DNA of 64,000 nt from Segetibacter sp. (GTDB lineage Bacteria; Bacteroidota; Bacteroidia; Chitinophagales; Chitinophagaceae): contig NZ_JAOQAH010000053.1 in the NCBI RefSeq assembly GCF_025963695.1, forward strand, positions 1-64,000. The letters are read 5' to 3'. Position 1 is the first letter of the stretch. Each line of letters starts with the position of its first letter. The translations under genes and the position numbers were made by a program. Below are positions 1 to 7,460 of this stretch, one piece after another. Below the pieces are notes generated by a model. That model did not search any database and was not told the origin of the DNA. It saw only the letters and a list, made by a program, of their open reading frames with translations.

Positions 1-1
1 A

Positions 2-262
2 GTAACAACAAATAGATTTCGAAAAGCGTTTGCTAACCTACCACCAGCAACTCAGGAACGTGCAAGAACTTCCTATCAACAATGGAAGCAAAACCCTAAT
101 CATCCCGCTTTACACTTTAAGCAAATACACAATCACAAACCAATCTATTCAGTACGTGTGGGGTTATCGTATAGAGCTTTAGGCATTAAAGAAGAAAACA
201 CCATAATTTGGTTTTGGATCGGTTCCCATGAAGATTATAATAATCTTATAGCTCAACTTTGA
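2..262 (+). CDS. RelE/ParE-family toxin, 5' end cut by window edge
   Basis: Reading from base 2 gives 86 residues to a TGA at 260-262. The start codon lies outside the window, so only a few N-terminal residues are missing. The protein has the shape of small RelE/ParE/HigB-like toxins: a helical, basic N-terminus (RFRKAFANLP, RARTSYQQWK), then HPALHFKQI, a YSVRVGLSYRALGI strand pair, and the ending IIWFWIGSHEDYNNLI. That ending is very typical of the family. Such toxins cleave mRNA on the ribosome or poison gyrase; which applies cannot be told here. No antitoxin gene follows, so any partner must lie upstream. A truncated repeat begins immediately after the stop codon. Confidence 0.8.
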   Translation, partial: VTTNRFRKAFANLPPATQERARTSYQQWKQNPNHPALHFKQIHNHKPIYSVRVGLSYRALGIKEENTIIWFWIGSHEDYNNLIAQL

Positions 263-390
263 TTGTGCTAAAAGTTCATTTACATATCACACCAATGCCC
301 AAGCCACAGTAGCACCACCGCTCAATCAAACAACCGCGACGGGAACGGCCTGTTATCGTTCCCGTCTTGAATTTTCTTTCATTACTTCAC
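263..390. repeat. GACGGGAAC-type repeat, copy 1 (5'-truncated)
   Basis: From about base 267 this stretch matches copy 2 (about 1173-1290). Both share GCACCACCGCTCAATCAAAC, GACGGGAAC, CTGTTATCGT and CCGTCTTGAATTTTCTTT. Copy 1 starts right after the toxin stop codon and ends against the 3' end of the AAA+ remnant. In this copy GACGGGAAC (339-347 region) can pair with GTTCCCGTC (357-365 region), while the other hairpin seen in copy 2 is broken. Confidence 0.7.
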
Positions 391-899
391 TTTAAAGACG
401 AAGAAGAAAACAAACCTGGTGAAATCGCATTGGTGAACCTTACTACATGCCTGATCCGACGGATAAAGGCAGTATCAAGTGCAGCCTTAGAATGAGCTGA
501 AAGAATTATTAAACCATGAAATTCCTCAAGGCATTGAAGCAGGTAACTTACTTCAAGGTTTGCGTATTTATCATGCGCATTTTTCACATCAGTTCTTTTA
601 CCGAATAAGGCATCAGCCTCATCAAAAAACAATATCCATCCTTTACTTTCTGCGCTTGCAAAAATTCGTTTTATATTCTTTTCTGTTTCTCCAATATACT
701 TTCTAACAACCTTAGAGGAATCTACATACTGGACTTCTTTATTACTTTCTGTTGCAATAAATTTTACTGCATTAAGTTTAGTGCTAGTGGCAGTTCCGCT
801 AAATAAAACCACATGTGCTTCCTGATTGCCAAAGGTGGAATTTTGTTTAGCTAACTTGTTTTGCTTCAACCAGGTTGTTAGTTCATTTAATTGTTCCAT
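387..899 (-). CDS. Degenerate AAA+ ATPase domain (eCIS/Afp15-like), probably a remnant
   Basis: The 170-residue frame resembles the AAA+ ATPases found with extracellular contractile injection systems and their relatives in Bacteroidota. Diagnostic stretches are KYIGETEKN, the Walker B block ILFFDEADALFGKR, AHDKYANLEVSYLLQ and the arginine pair FIRRIRHVVRF near residues 145-155. The Walker A loop is damaged: GTATSTKL (residues 35-42) stands where GPPGTGKT is expected. The sensor-1 asparagine is also missing (LSAHSK). After RHVVRF the similarity stops, and the frame ends in a serine-rich tail at the edge of a repeat. No injection-system structural genes are visible. I infer an inactive or decaying gene; a true pseudo-ATPase is the alternative. 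Confidence 0.6.
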   Translation of the reverse strand: MEQLNELTTWLKQNKLAKQNSTFGNQEAHVVLFSGTATSTKLNAVKFIATESNKEVQYVDSSKVVRKYIGETEKNIKRIFASAESKGWILFFDEADALFGKRTDVKNAHDKYANLEVSYLLQCLEEFHGLIILSAHSKAALDTAFIRRIRHVVRFTNAISPGLFSSSSLK

Positions 900-944
900 C
901 AGTTAAAGATTTAGTTGAGAAAAGTAAAAAAACTTTAGCTTATT

Positions 945-1320
945 AGCAAGGATTGAATATAAAGGCCGGGCATTCAGCAGTAGGCCACTGCAGGCTGTCC
1001 TCACCAGCAACTGAAGCTTCGAGAAGTTGAGCAGCGAGTGAATGCTAATCGTTCTGCCGGGATGTTTTCAATGCTAAATAAAAGCGCTGAAGTTGTTCGA
1101 ATGTCTTACGAAGGATGACCTCGAACGCAGGATAAATGGAAGTCTCCGACTTCCTGCCTTTGAAAAAGGCAATGATAGTAGCACTAAAGTTCAGCCCACC
1201 ATCCATAGCCATAGCACCACCGCTCAATCAAACAGCCCCGACGGGAACGGGCTGTTATCGTCTCCGTCTTGAATTTTCTTTAGTTACTTTCTTTTGTTTA
1301 AGCAAAAGAAAGTGACAATG
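945..1320. repeat. GACGGGAAC-type repeat, copy 2 (longest), with hairpins
   Basis: This stretch contains no convincing gene and carries the most complete copy of the local repeat. From about 1173 it parallels copy 1. It contains an 8-bp hairpin, AACAGCCC at 1231-1238 with GGGCTGTT at 1249-1256. A second hairpin has a 14-bp stem with one G-T wobble: 1283-1296 with 1303-1316, around TTTAAG. A 60-residue minus-strand frame at 1045-1227 spans part of it. It is uncharacterised and may be a fragment of a repeat-borne reading frame. Mobile, terminator-like or regulatory roles cannot be separated from sequence alone. Confidence 0.55.
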
Positions 1321-1436
1321 CTAATTGAAAAACACAACGCTAAAGATTGCACCAGCAAATTGCTTCGTCCCTCGCAATAACGTACGCCACCATACCACTA
1401 CCTAAGGCATTTAGAAACCTCAATACAAAATACCCA

Positions 1437-2000
1437 TTAAGATACCAATTCAAAAGCCCTATCGCCCTTTGTGTACACCGATGTATTCTCTTCCTGGTTG
1501 TAAAGCATAATATCTTTTACTAACGGAATGATGTTCTCTTTTCGCACACCATCAAAGTCCTGCAGCATCTTCTTTTTTGCCACCGGATCTTTTTGAAGCA
1601 TAGCACCTATTCTCAGCATAAAATTGTCTTTCCACGACAGTTGTTTTTTTATAATTCGTCCGTGAAGAAAATGAACCGCGCATTGGTTGAGCAACTCTGG
1701 TGGAACGTTTTGCTGCCTGATTACCTCCAGCTTCTCCGCTTCATATGGTGGAGTTGCACAAACAATAAACAGGAAAGCTTTTTTCGCCTGCAATAAATCA
1801 GCATGCTTTTTTAACCAGTTACTGAGTACCAACTTGCCGACATACACTGAGCTTCCAATTACTACATAATCGGTTGCGGTAAGCGCGGCTGCATCTACTT
1901 TACCCGGTACTAATTGAGGTAGCTGAAGTTCCTCAGCCAGCCAGTTAGAATATTGTTGTGTAGCCCCGTATTTTCCCTGGGAAATAATTACGCCTTTCAT
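1437..2000 (-). CDS. Flavodoxin-domain protein, protoporphyrinogen-oxidase (HemG)-like
   Basis: The 187-residue protein begins MKGVIISQGKYGATQQYSNW. This is the phosphate-binding loop of a flavodoxin fold in the form used by HemG-like, menaquinone-dependent protoporphyrinogen oxidases. TDYVVIGSSVYVGKL (about residues 43-57) is the second FMN loop, and LFIVCATPP follows the third strand. The C-terminal part (KKQLSWKDNFMLRIGAMLQ) matches the extra helix region of this subfamily. It probably binds FMN and acts in the cytosol or on the inner face of the membrane. No haem gene lies nearby, so a role in haem synthesis is only a family-level guess. The gene stands alone between repeats. Confidence 0.82.
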   Translation of the reverse strand: MKGVIISQGKYGATQQYSNWLAEELQLPQLVPGKVDAAALTATDYVVIGSSVYVGKLVLSNWLKKHADLLQAKKAFLFIVCATPPYEAEKLEVIRQQNVPPELLNQCAVHFLHGRIIKKQLSWKDNFMLRIGAMLQKDPVAKKKMLQDFDGVRKENIIPLVKDIMLYNQEENTSVYTKGDRAFELVS

Positions 2001-2194
2001 ATCAGTTGTGTTTTTGAATGATCAATCATCATCATTTGTAAAAGTAGATTGATGGCGTGCTTGGATGTATGACGGGTGTTAACCTTTGTGATGATTGATG
2101 TCAGTTTCCTACGTCCTGCGGCATCTCATGTTGGCACACAACTTTTTTCAGTGAAGACCCTGTCACCGATGCCATGCACAAACTTCCGGAAAAC

Positions 2195-2300
2195 ATGTAT
2201 GAACAGGGCACCCCAACAGATACGGGCTGTTATCGTTCCCGCCGTGATTTTACTTTGGTTACTTTTTTGTATCAACACAAAGAAAGTAACAAATGCTAAG
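2195..2300. repeat. GACGGGAAC-type repeat, copy 3 (degenerate)
   Basis: The stretch holds GGGCTGTTATCGTTCCCG followed by a TTGGTTACTTTTTTGT...ACAAAGAAAGTAAC hairpin, the same order of modules as in copies 1 and 2. The left arms of the first hairpins are lost. It fills most of the gap between the flavodoxin and DUF4258 genes, and no gene is supported here. Confidence 0.55.
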
Positions 2301-2386
2301 AGAGATAAAAAGCATAAACATTACAACAGCAGACGGCCATATCCCGCACGCACTTAAAACGTCGTTTCTGCACGTACTGTTTAGTT

Positions 2387-2836
2387 TCAAGCACAACTAC
2401 ACTCATATTCCTCATCCAGATCTATAACTGTTACTACCGTTAGATGCTGTTGTTTTGGCGCAAAAATAATTCTCACATGTTGCCGGTCACCTGTCATTCC
2501 TTCAACTGCATACGTTGGTCCTTTTGAATCTTGCAAGTCACTTTTATTATAGTTAACTGTACCGTTCAACAGTATCTCCTTTACCTCCTTTTGCGTTATA
2601 TGCCTGCACTTCATGCGGCATTTAGCATGCTTCGTAAAAAACAACTTAGTGGTTGTACGATCTAACCCTCCTGTATTTTCGGCCGGCTTTTTTGCATTTG
2701 GAATACTTTGTGTCTGCCTGTCGGGTTGCCTTTTTCGAATATCAGGCTGATTGCTATTATTACAACGTTTTATTAAAAAAGTCAGTATAACCATGGCGAC
2801 TAATAGCAGTACAGGAAGTATTTTGTTCAATTTCAT
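2387..2836 (-). CDS. DUF4258 domain protein, membrane-anchored
   Basis: The 149-residue protein starts MKLNKILPVLLLVAMVILTF, a single N-terminal membrane anchor or uncleaved signal. A polar linker rich in Q, P, K and R follows (residues 25-60). The rest is a DUF4258 domain: FTKHAKCRMKCRHITQKEVKEIL, then NYNKSDLQDSKGPTYAVEG and QHVRIIFAP, ending VTVIDLDEEYECSCA. DUF4258 has the fold of RelE-like toxins, but the anchored forms common in Chitinophagaceae have no known function. The cysteines at CRMKC and at the C-terminus (CSC) are typical of this subgroup. It is divergent from mtaB, 107 bp away. Confidence 0.9.
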   Translation of the reverse strand: MKLNKILPVLLLVAMVILTFLIKRCNNSNQPDIRKRQPDRQTQSIPNAKKPAENTGGLDRTTTKLFFTKHAKCRMKCRHITQKEVKEILLNGTVNYNKSDLQDSKGPTYAVEGMTGDRQHVRIIFAPKQQHLTVVTVIDLDEEYECSCA

Positions 2837-2943
2837 AAGCGAAAGTTAAATCAGCGTGTTTAAAATCAAAAATAGTCTGATCGCATTCCTAACCCTCCTT
2901 CAACCTGCCCTTAATTCTTCACTTGTACTATCTTTACCACCTC

Positions 2944-4215
2944 ATGGATAAACGTTCCGTTGCATTTCATACGTTGGGTTGCAAACTCAATTTTTCCGAA
3001 ACTTCTACCTTATCAAGGTTACTTGAAAACGAAGGTTTCGAAAAGAAAGATTTTGATGACAAAGCAGATGTATATGTAATTAATACTTGTTCTGTTACAG
3101 ATAATGCCGACAAAGAATGCCGGCAGTTGGTTCGTAGAATACAGCGCAAATCACCTGAAAGCCTGGTGGTGATAACAGGATGTTATGCCCAACTAAAATC
3201 AAAAGAGATTGCCGAAATTGAAGGCGTCGATCTTGTTTTGGGAGCAGCAGAAAAATTTAATATAGCTGAACATTTAAGAGAGCTAACAAAAAACGACAGC
3301 GCAAAGATCTGTAGCTGCGATATATCTGAAGTAACAGGTTTTAATGCATCTTTTTCTATAAATGACAGAACGCGCACATTTCTTAAAGTTCAGGATGGAT
3401 GCGATTACAACTGTTCGTTTTGCACCATCCCAATGGCCCGCGGAAAAAGCCGCAGCGATAATGTTGAGAATGTTGTCAATAACATAAAGAGCTTAGCTAC
3501 AACGGGTGTGAAAGAAATAGTACTCACAGGAGTTAACCTTGGAGATTTCGGCAAGGGGCCCGACGGAAATAAAAGCAATGAGGAAAACTTCTTCGAATTG
3601 GTTCAGGCATTGGAAAAAATTAATGGAATAGAACGGTATCGCATCTCTTCCATTGAACCAAACCTTCTGACAAATGAGATTATTGAATTAGTTGCTAACA
3701 GCGATAAATTTATGCCTCATTTTCATATTCCATTACAAAGCGGTAGCAATACTATTCTTGGTTTAATGAGGAGACGGTACAGGAGAGAATTGTATGCAGA
3801 AAGAGTGAGGCTGATAAAGACACTAATACCTCATTGTGCAATAGGTGTTGATGTAATTGTAGGATTTCCCGGTGAGACAGAAGCGTACTTTACAGAAACT
3901 TTTGATTTTCTACATAGTCTTGATATTTCTTACCTACACGTGTTTACATACAGCGAAAGGCCAAATACACTAGCGATAGAGATGCAAAATGTTGTACCTG
4001 TTAACGTTCGAAATGAAAGAAACAAACGGTTGCGCAACCTTAGTTATATGAAGATGAGCGAGCACACAAGAAGACACATCGGCGAGGCGAGGAAAGTGCT
4101 GTTTGAAGCGAATTCAAAAAGTGGAATGATGGAAGGATATACTGATAATTATATTAAAATTAACGCCCCGTACAAAGCTGACTGGGTTAATCAAATCGTA
4201 GATTGGACAATATAA
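2944..4215 (+). CDS. mtaB: tRNA t6A37 methylthiotransferase MtaB
   Basis: MtaB adds a methylthio group to N6-threonylcarbamoyladenosine at position 37 of ANN-decoding tRNAs. The N-terminal domain carries the three cysteines of the auxiliary 4Fe-4S cluster (TLGCKLNFSE, NTCSVTDNA, ITGCYAQ). The radical-SAM triad is CDYNCSFCTIP near residue 145, followed by the SPASM-less TIM barrel (HFHIPLQSGS, GFPGETE) and a short C-terminal TRAM-like region. I start at ATG 2944 (MDKRSVAFHTLG). The frame continues 21 bases upstream, but the conserved region begins here. A TATCTTTA box at 2929-2936 would place transcription start almost on this ATG. The next gene starts 11 bp after the stop. Confidence 0.96.
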   Translation: MDKRSVAFHTLGCKLNFSETSTLSRLLENEGFEKKDFDDKADVYVINTCSVTDNADKECRQLVRRIQRKSPESLVVITGCYAQLKSKEIAEIEGVDLVLGAAEKFNIAEHLRELTKNDSAKICSCDISEVTGFNASFSINDRTRTFLKVQDGCDYNCSFCTIPMARGKSRSDNVENVVNNIKSLATTGVKEIVLTGVNLGDFGKGPDGNKSNEENFFELVQALEKINGIERYRISSIEPNLLTNEIIELVANSDKFMPHFHIPLQSGSNTILGLMRRRYRRELYAERVRLIKTLIPHCAIGVDVIVGFPGETEAYFTETFDFLHSLDISYLHVFTYSERPNTLAIEMQNVVPVNVRNERNKRLRNLSYMKMSEHTRRHIGEARKVLFEANSKSGMMEGYTDNYIKINAPYKADWVNQIVDWTI

Positions 4216-4226
4216 TTCGCCACCAA

Positions 4227-4532
4227 ATGGAGGACTCCACCCTAAAAAAATTTATTGTTACCATAAGCTTTGTTATGGATGAACAATTTACGACCCTGGT
4301 CCCGCCCCACCGTACGTATATTAATTATTTAATCAACAAAGGCATTATCGACTCTTACGCCGTAAGCATGGAAAGCTACCGAAGCTGGCTAATGATAACT
4401 GCAGAAAGTAAAGATGAGGTAAGAGAATACCTCCGCAAGTCTCCCCTTTTTAAATACTGGACTTTTGAAATAGATGAACTCTTTGTGTACGATGGCCAAA
4501 CCTATCGCTTACCCGCTCTACAAATGAATTAA
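4227..4532 (+). CDS. YciI-like small protein
   Basis: This is a 101-residue protein if started at ATG 4227; an upstream in-frame TTG at 4203 would overlap mtaB. The sequence FIVTISFVMDEQFTTLVPPHRTYINYLINKGIIDSYAVS matches YciI-family dimeric alpha-beta barrels. These small proteins have the layout of muconolactone isomerases: a first strand, a PPHR helix start, then a return strand with MESYRSWLMI. The normally important histidine is present in PPHRTY. The family's activity is unknown in most bacteria. It probably shares a transcript with mtaB. A dimorphic repeat begins 29 bp after its stop codon, and an 18-bp stem terminator follows at 4757. Confidence 0.75.
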   Translation: MEDSTLKKFIVTISFVMDEQFTTLVPPHRTYINYLINKGIIDSYAVSMESYRSWLMITAESKDEVREYLRKSPLFKYWTFEIDELFVYDGQTYRLPALQMN

Positions 4533-4561
4533 TTTTTTGGTCGGGCTTAAAATCTTCCTCT

Positions 4562-4587
4562 GACATTGTTGTGTCACTCACTTCTAC
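4562..4587 (-). repeat. Dimorphic interspersed repeat, form A (copy 1)
   Basis: Form A core on the minus strand (AAGTGAGTGACACAACAATG). It lies 29 bp past the stop of the YciI-like gene. The TTTTTTGGTCGGGCTT module sits directly behind that stop codon, giving one of the clearest examples of the composite arrangement. Confidence 0.85.
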
Positions 4588-4756
4588 CGTGTATCATTAT
4601 TGCGCTTTTCTTTTCGAACATTTAAGCGGCAGAAGAATTATAACGAAAAGCGACAGAAAATTAGTCCTAATAAAAATAGGCTTGCTAATAAAAGGTTGCT
4701 CTATTATTTCAATAACTACCCTACATCCTTTCAACTAAGGCAACTGTATAAAAAGA

Positions 4757-4799
4757 ATGTAAAAAGCGATAGCGGTTTAATCGCTATCGCTTTTTACAT
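4757..4799. terminator. Bidirectional terminator between YciI-like gene and lipA
   Basis: A perfect 18-bp stem (4757-4774 with 4782-4799) surrounds a 7-base loop. It has an A/T-rich outer end, so runs of U form in either direction. It sits between two convergent genes and 15 bp past the lipA stop. A short frame over 4600-4803 reads through it and is not considered a gene. Confidence 0.85.
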
Positions 4800-4814
4800 A
4801 TAAGTTCAAAAACT

Positions 4815-5750
4815 TTATGCAATCAACATCTCTTGTTCTTCCTCGTACTTTTTACGACCATAACCGGGGATAACGTGCTTTTCGCTGTGGTATGACGAAC
4901 GTACAAGCGGTCCACTTTCTACATAGTCAAATCCTAGTTCATAGCCTATCTCTCTTAATTCAGCAAATTCTGTGGGATGTACAAACCTTTCGACTGGTAA
5001 ATGCTTTTTCGTTGGTTGCAAATATTGACCAAGGGTAAGCACGTCTACACCAACAGCTACAAGATCTTGCATGCTTTGAATTACTTCTTCCTTCTTTTCA
5101 CCCAGGCCGAGCATAATACCTGTTTTTGTGCGCATTCCCCCGTCCTTCAACATACGAAGAACTTCAAGACTTCTTCGATATTTTGCTTGTATCCTTACTT
5201 GCCTGCTTAGCCTTTCAACAGTTTCCATATTATGACTAACCACATCGGGGGCTGCGTCTATTACTCTTTGTACCTGGTCAGCATATCCTTTAAAATCTGG
5301 TATTAAAGTTTCCAGCGTAGTATCAGGATTTAAGGCTCTTACTGCCTTAATTGTATTGTACCATATAATAGATCCCCCATCCTTTAGTTCGTCCCGATCA
5401 ACGCTTGTTAGTACGGCATGCTTCACTCTCATAAGGTTAATAGCTTCAGCAACCCGTTGGGGTTCGTCCCAATCAACGGGGTCCGGACGGCCAGTGGCAA
5501 CTGCACAAAAGCCGCAGCTGCGGGTGCACGTATTACCAAGAATCATAAATGTAGCGGTTCCCTCACCCCAGCACTCACCCATATTTGGGCAATTGCCACT
5601 TTCACAAATGGTATGCAGTTTATGAGTATCGACAAGGCCCCGAACATGTTTATAGCTTTCGCCAATTGGCAGCTTTACCCTAAGCCATTCAGGTTTTTTA
5701 ACCTTTGAATTTGCAGGATCAATTTTAGCTACTACAGGTAATTCTATCAT
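4815..5750 (-). CDS. lipA: Lipoyl synthase LipA
   Basis: LipA is a radical-SAM enzyme that inserts two sulfur atoms into protein-bound octanoyl groups to make lipoyl cofactor for the 2-oxoacid dehydrogenases and glycine cleavage. The auxiliary cluster ligands are in [12 protein letters not shown] (about residues 49-60) and the SAM cluster is CTRSCGFC (about 75-82). The conserved serine ligand is in the C-terminal RSSYHSE. At 311 residues it has the normal length for the family. It starts at ATG 5750 with no close upstream alternative. No lipB or lplA gene is adjacent. It faces the mtaB transcript and is separated from it by a strong hairpin. Confidence 0.97.
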   Translation of the reverse strand: MIELPVVAKIDPANSKVKKPEWLRVKLPIGESYKHVRGLVDTHKLHTICESGNCPNMGECWGEGTATFMILGNTCTRSCGFCAVATGRPDPVDWDEPQRVAEAINLMRVKHAVLTSVDRDELKDGGSIIWYNTIKAVRALNPDTTLETLIPDFKGYADQVQRVIDAAPDVVSHNMETVERLSRQVRIQAKYRRSLEVLRMLKDGGMRTKTGIMLGLGEKKEEVIQSMQDLVAVGVDVLTLGQYLQPTKKHLPVERFVHPTEFAELREIGYELGFDYVESGPLVRSSYHSEKHVIPGYGRKKYEEEQEMLIA

Positions 5751-5906
5751 GGAATACCAATGAAATTAATAATGATAATTGTATTACTTAGATACTTTGT
5801 ACTGTTAAGTACCGGGCAGCAAAGGTCTTATAATTTGCTTGTAAAAAAGCAGTATTTCAATTAGAGGCTAAAGAAGTTTAATAAAAAGAAGATTAAAGAC
5901 GAGAAA

Positions 5907-5934
5907 GTACAAGTGAGTGACACAACAATGTTGA
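5907..5934 (+). repeat. Dimorphic interspersed repeat, form A (copy 2)
   Basis: Near-consensus form A: GTACAAGTGAGTGACACAAC followed by AATGTTGA. It lies 82 bp beyond the 3' end of the minus-strand gene that ends at 6017. It has the same polarity relative to that gene as the other 3' copies, and a CTTTTTGGTGTCCGC module lies between. Confidence 0.85.
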
Positions 5935-6016
5935 GTAATGGTAAAATGCGGACACCAAAAAGAAAAAACTTTTATGCTTCTTTCAAAACCGCCTGCTAAT
6001 TACGGCAACTAACCCA

Positions 6017-6823
6017 CTACTTTCTCTTACCAAATTCAATTGCCGCATAAGCTTGAAAAAACATACGCTTTTCTTTTTGCAGCAACATCCATGGCATTTT
6101 TTTACTATAAACCTCAAGATTAAGACCAACTTCAATGGCACTAACTAACTCGTTATAACGACCGTAATCAAAACGAAGCGCTGTTTTTGCATAAACTCCG
6201 GGTGTAAATTTCAATTCCCCAAAACCTTTCGAAAAACCAGAGGAGCCTAAAACATAACCGGGGTTATCCAAAAAAATGGAGTCATTATTCTTATACTTTA
6301 CATCTGCAGTAGAATTGCCCTGGCGACCGGCAACTTTTAAATAATAAGGCTTTAACAAACCGGCACTCAAACCGCCGCCATAAATGGCAGAAATTGCAAC
6401 ACCATTTTTATTGCCTTTATTGCCTATTAAACGTTGTTGCGCATACCCGATCTTCGCATAGTAAAAATTATTAATTTTTCCATAGATGTAGGGATTACTT
6501 AAATAGGTACCTGTAATGGTAGAAAGCTTTTCCTCTTTTGAATGTTTTCTCTCCCCTATTTCAAGACTATATAAATTAGACTTTCTTGCAGTTTTCATTC
6601 GTCCCGTTTCTAAAAACATCCCATATCCATCGGTATTTAACTTAACGCCAAAAACAGTTTGCTTTTGAAAGATAATTGCACCTTCTTCTTCTTGTGAAAT
6701 CATCCGGTTGATCTGCTCTCTTCTCTCCGCTTTTTTCTGCTGTTTTGCATCCCTATTCTGACTGTAGCCGACAGTAACAATAAGGGTGCAAATTGCTATT
6801 AAAACTATATTCTTCACTTTCAT
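6017..6823 (-). CDS. Uncharacterised exported protein
   Basis: I do not recognise a named family. From ATG 6823 the 268-residue product begins with a clear signal peptide (MKVKNIVLIAICTLIVTVGYSQ), then a charged segment (KQQKKAERREQINRM). Alternating hydrophobic and aromatic stretches follow (GAIIFQKQTVFGVKLNTDGYGM, PGVYAKTALRFDYG, AIEVGLNLEVYSK) and it ends FFQAYAAIEFGKRK. That pattern suggests a small outer-membrane beta barrel or a periplasmic beta-rich protein. A longer frame reaches 6910 but would put 29 residues ahead of the signal peptide and run into the divergent OsmC gene. The gap to OsmC is 40 bp, so the two genes must share promoter space. Confidence 0.75.
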   Translation of the reverse strand: MKVKNIVLIAICTLIVTVGYSQNRDAKQQKKAERREQINRMISQEEEGAIIFQKQTVFGVKLNTDGYGMFLETGRMKTARKSNLYSLEIGERKHSKEEKLSTITGTYLSNPYIYGKINNFYYAKIGYAQQRLIGNKGNKNGVAISAIYGGGLSAGLLKPYYLKVAGRQGNSTADVKYKNNDSIFLDNPGYVLGSSGFSKGFGELKFTPGVYAKTALRFDYGRYNELVSAIEVGLNLEVYSKKMPWMLLQKEKRMFFQAYAAIEFGKRK

Positions 6824-6863
6824 TTGATTTGATACCTGTAAATTTAATGCAAAATTGCAATCA

Positions 6864-7271
6864 ATGACATCACAGATAATATACGAAGGAAATTTAAGAA
6901 CAGTTGCCACTCATTTGCAAAGTGGGACAGTTATAGAAACAGATGCACCGACTGATAACCAAGGCAAAGGAGAACGTTTTTCGCCCACTGACCTGGTGGC
7001 TACAGCATTGGGAAACTGCATGCTAACTATTATGGGAATCAAGGCGAGAGACATGCAAATAGACCTTGAGGGTACACAAGTGGATATTACCAAAAACATG
7101 GTCGCCAATCCACGGAGAATAGGCGAAATAAAGGTTGTCATAAATTTTCCTAAAAGTTTGGAGACTGACGAAAAACAGCGTGCAATTATTGAAAGAGCTG
7201 CTATGACCTGCCCTGTTTTTGAAAGCCTTCATCCTGATTTAAAAAAAGATGTTGAGTTTAAGTGGAGCTGA
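6864..7271 (+). CDS. OsmC-family peroxiredoxin-like protein
   Basis: The 135-residue protein has the OsmC/Ohr-like fold. The first redox cysteine is in ALGNCMLTIMG (about residue 51) and the second in MTCPVFESLHP near residue 116. These are the pair used by OsmC-type thiol peroxidases to reduce organic hydroperoxides. GKGERFSPTDLVATALG is the typical loop before the first cysteine. I start at ATG 6864 (MTSQIIYEG); a TTG three codons earlier is less likely. The enzyme is expected in the cytosol. No OhrR-type regulator is next to it. It is followed 99 bp later by a dimorphic repeat. Confidence 0.92.
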   Translation: MTSQIIYEGNLRTVATHLQSGTVIETDAPTDNQGKGERFSPTDLVATALGNCMLTIMGIKARDMQIDLEGTQVDITKNMVANPRRIGEIKVVINFPKSLETDEKQRAIIERAAMTCPVFESLHPDLKKDVEFKWS

Positions 7272-7370
7272 GTTGCGACCTTTCAGGTTTTGAATTTAAC
7301 GTAGTGTAGTGTTTTCGCTTTCAAGACGGTAACTTTCATTTTTTTGATCGGCTTTTTGAATAAACAATAG

Positions 7371-7394
7371 CATTGTTGTGTCACTCACTTGTAC
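7371..7394 (-). repeat. Dimorphic interspersed repeat, form A (copy 3)
   Basis: Form A core on the minus strand with an intact GTAC end (CACTCACTTGTAC on the plus strand). It lies 99 bp after the OsmC stop codon, behind a TTTTTTTGATCGGCTTTT module. Confidence 0.85.
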
Positions 7395-7460
7395 TTGTAA
7401 ATCTTTATGCCACTTTTTCGCCTTTTGGCAATTGTAGCTGCGGATGAGTTTGCGAAACAA

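Noticed and set aside
2076-2357. 93-residue plus-strand frame
   Set aside because: It runs through repeat copy 3 and shows no protein family features.
4600-4803. 67-residue plus-strand frame
   Set aside because: It reads through the lipA terminator hairpin, and its composition is that of A/T-rich intergenic DNA.
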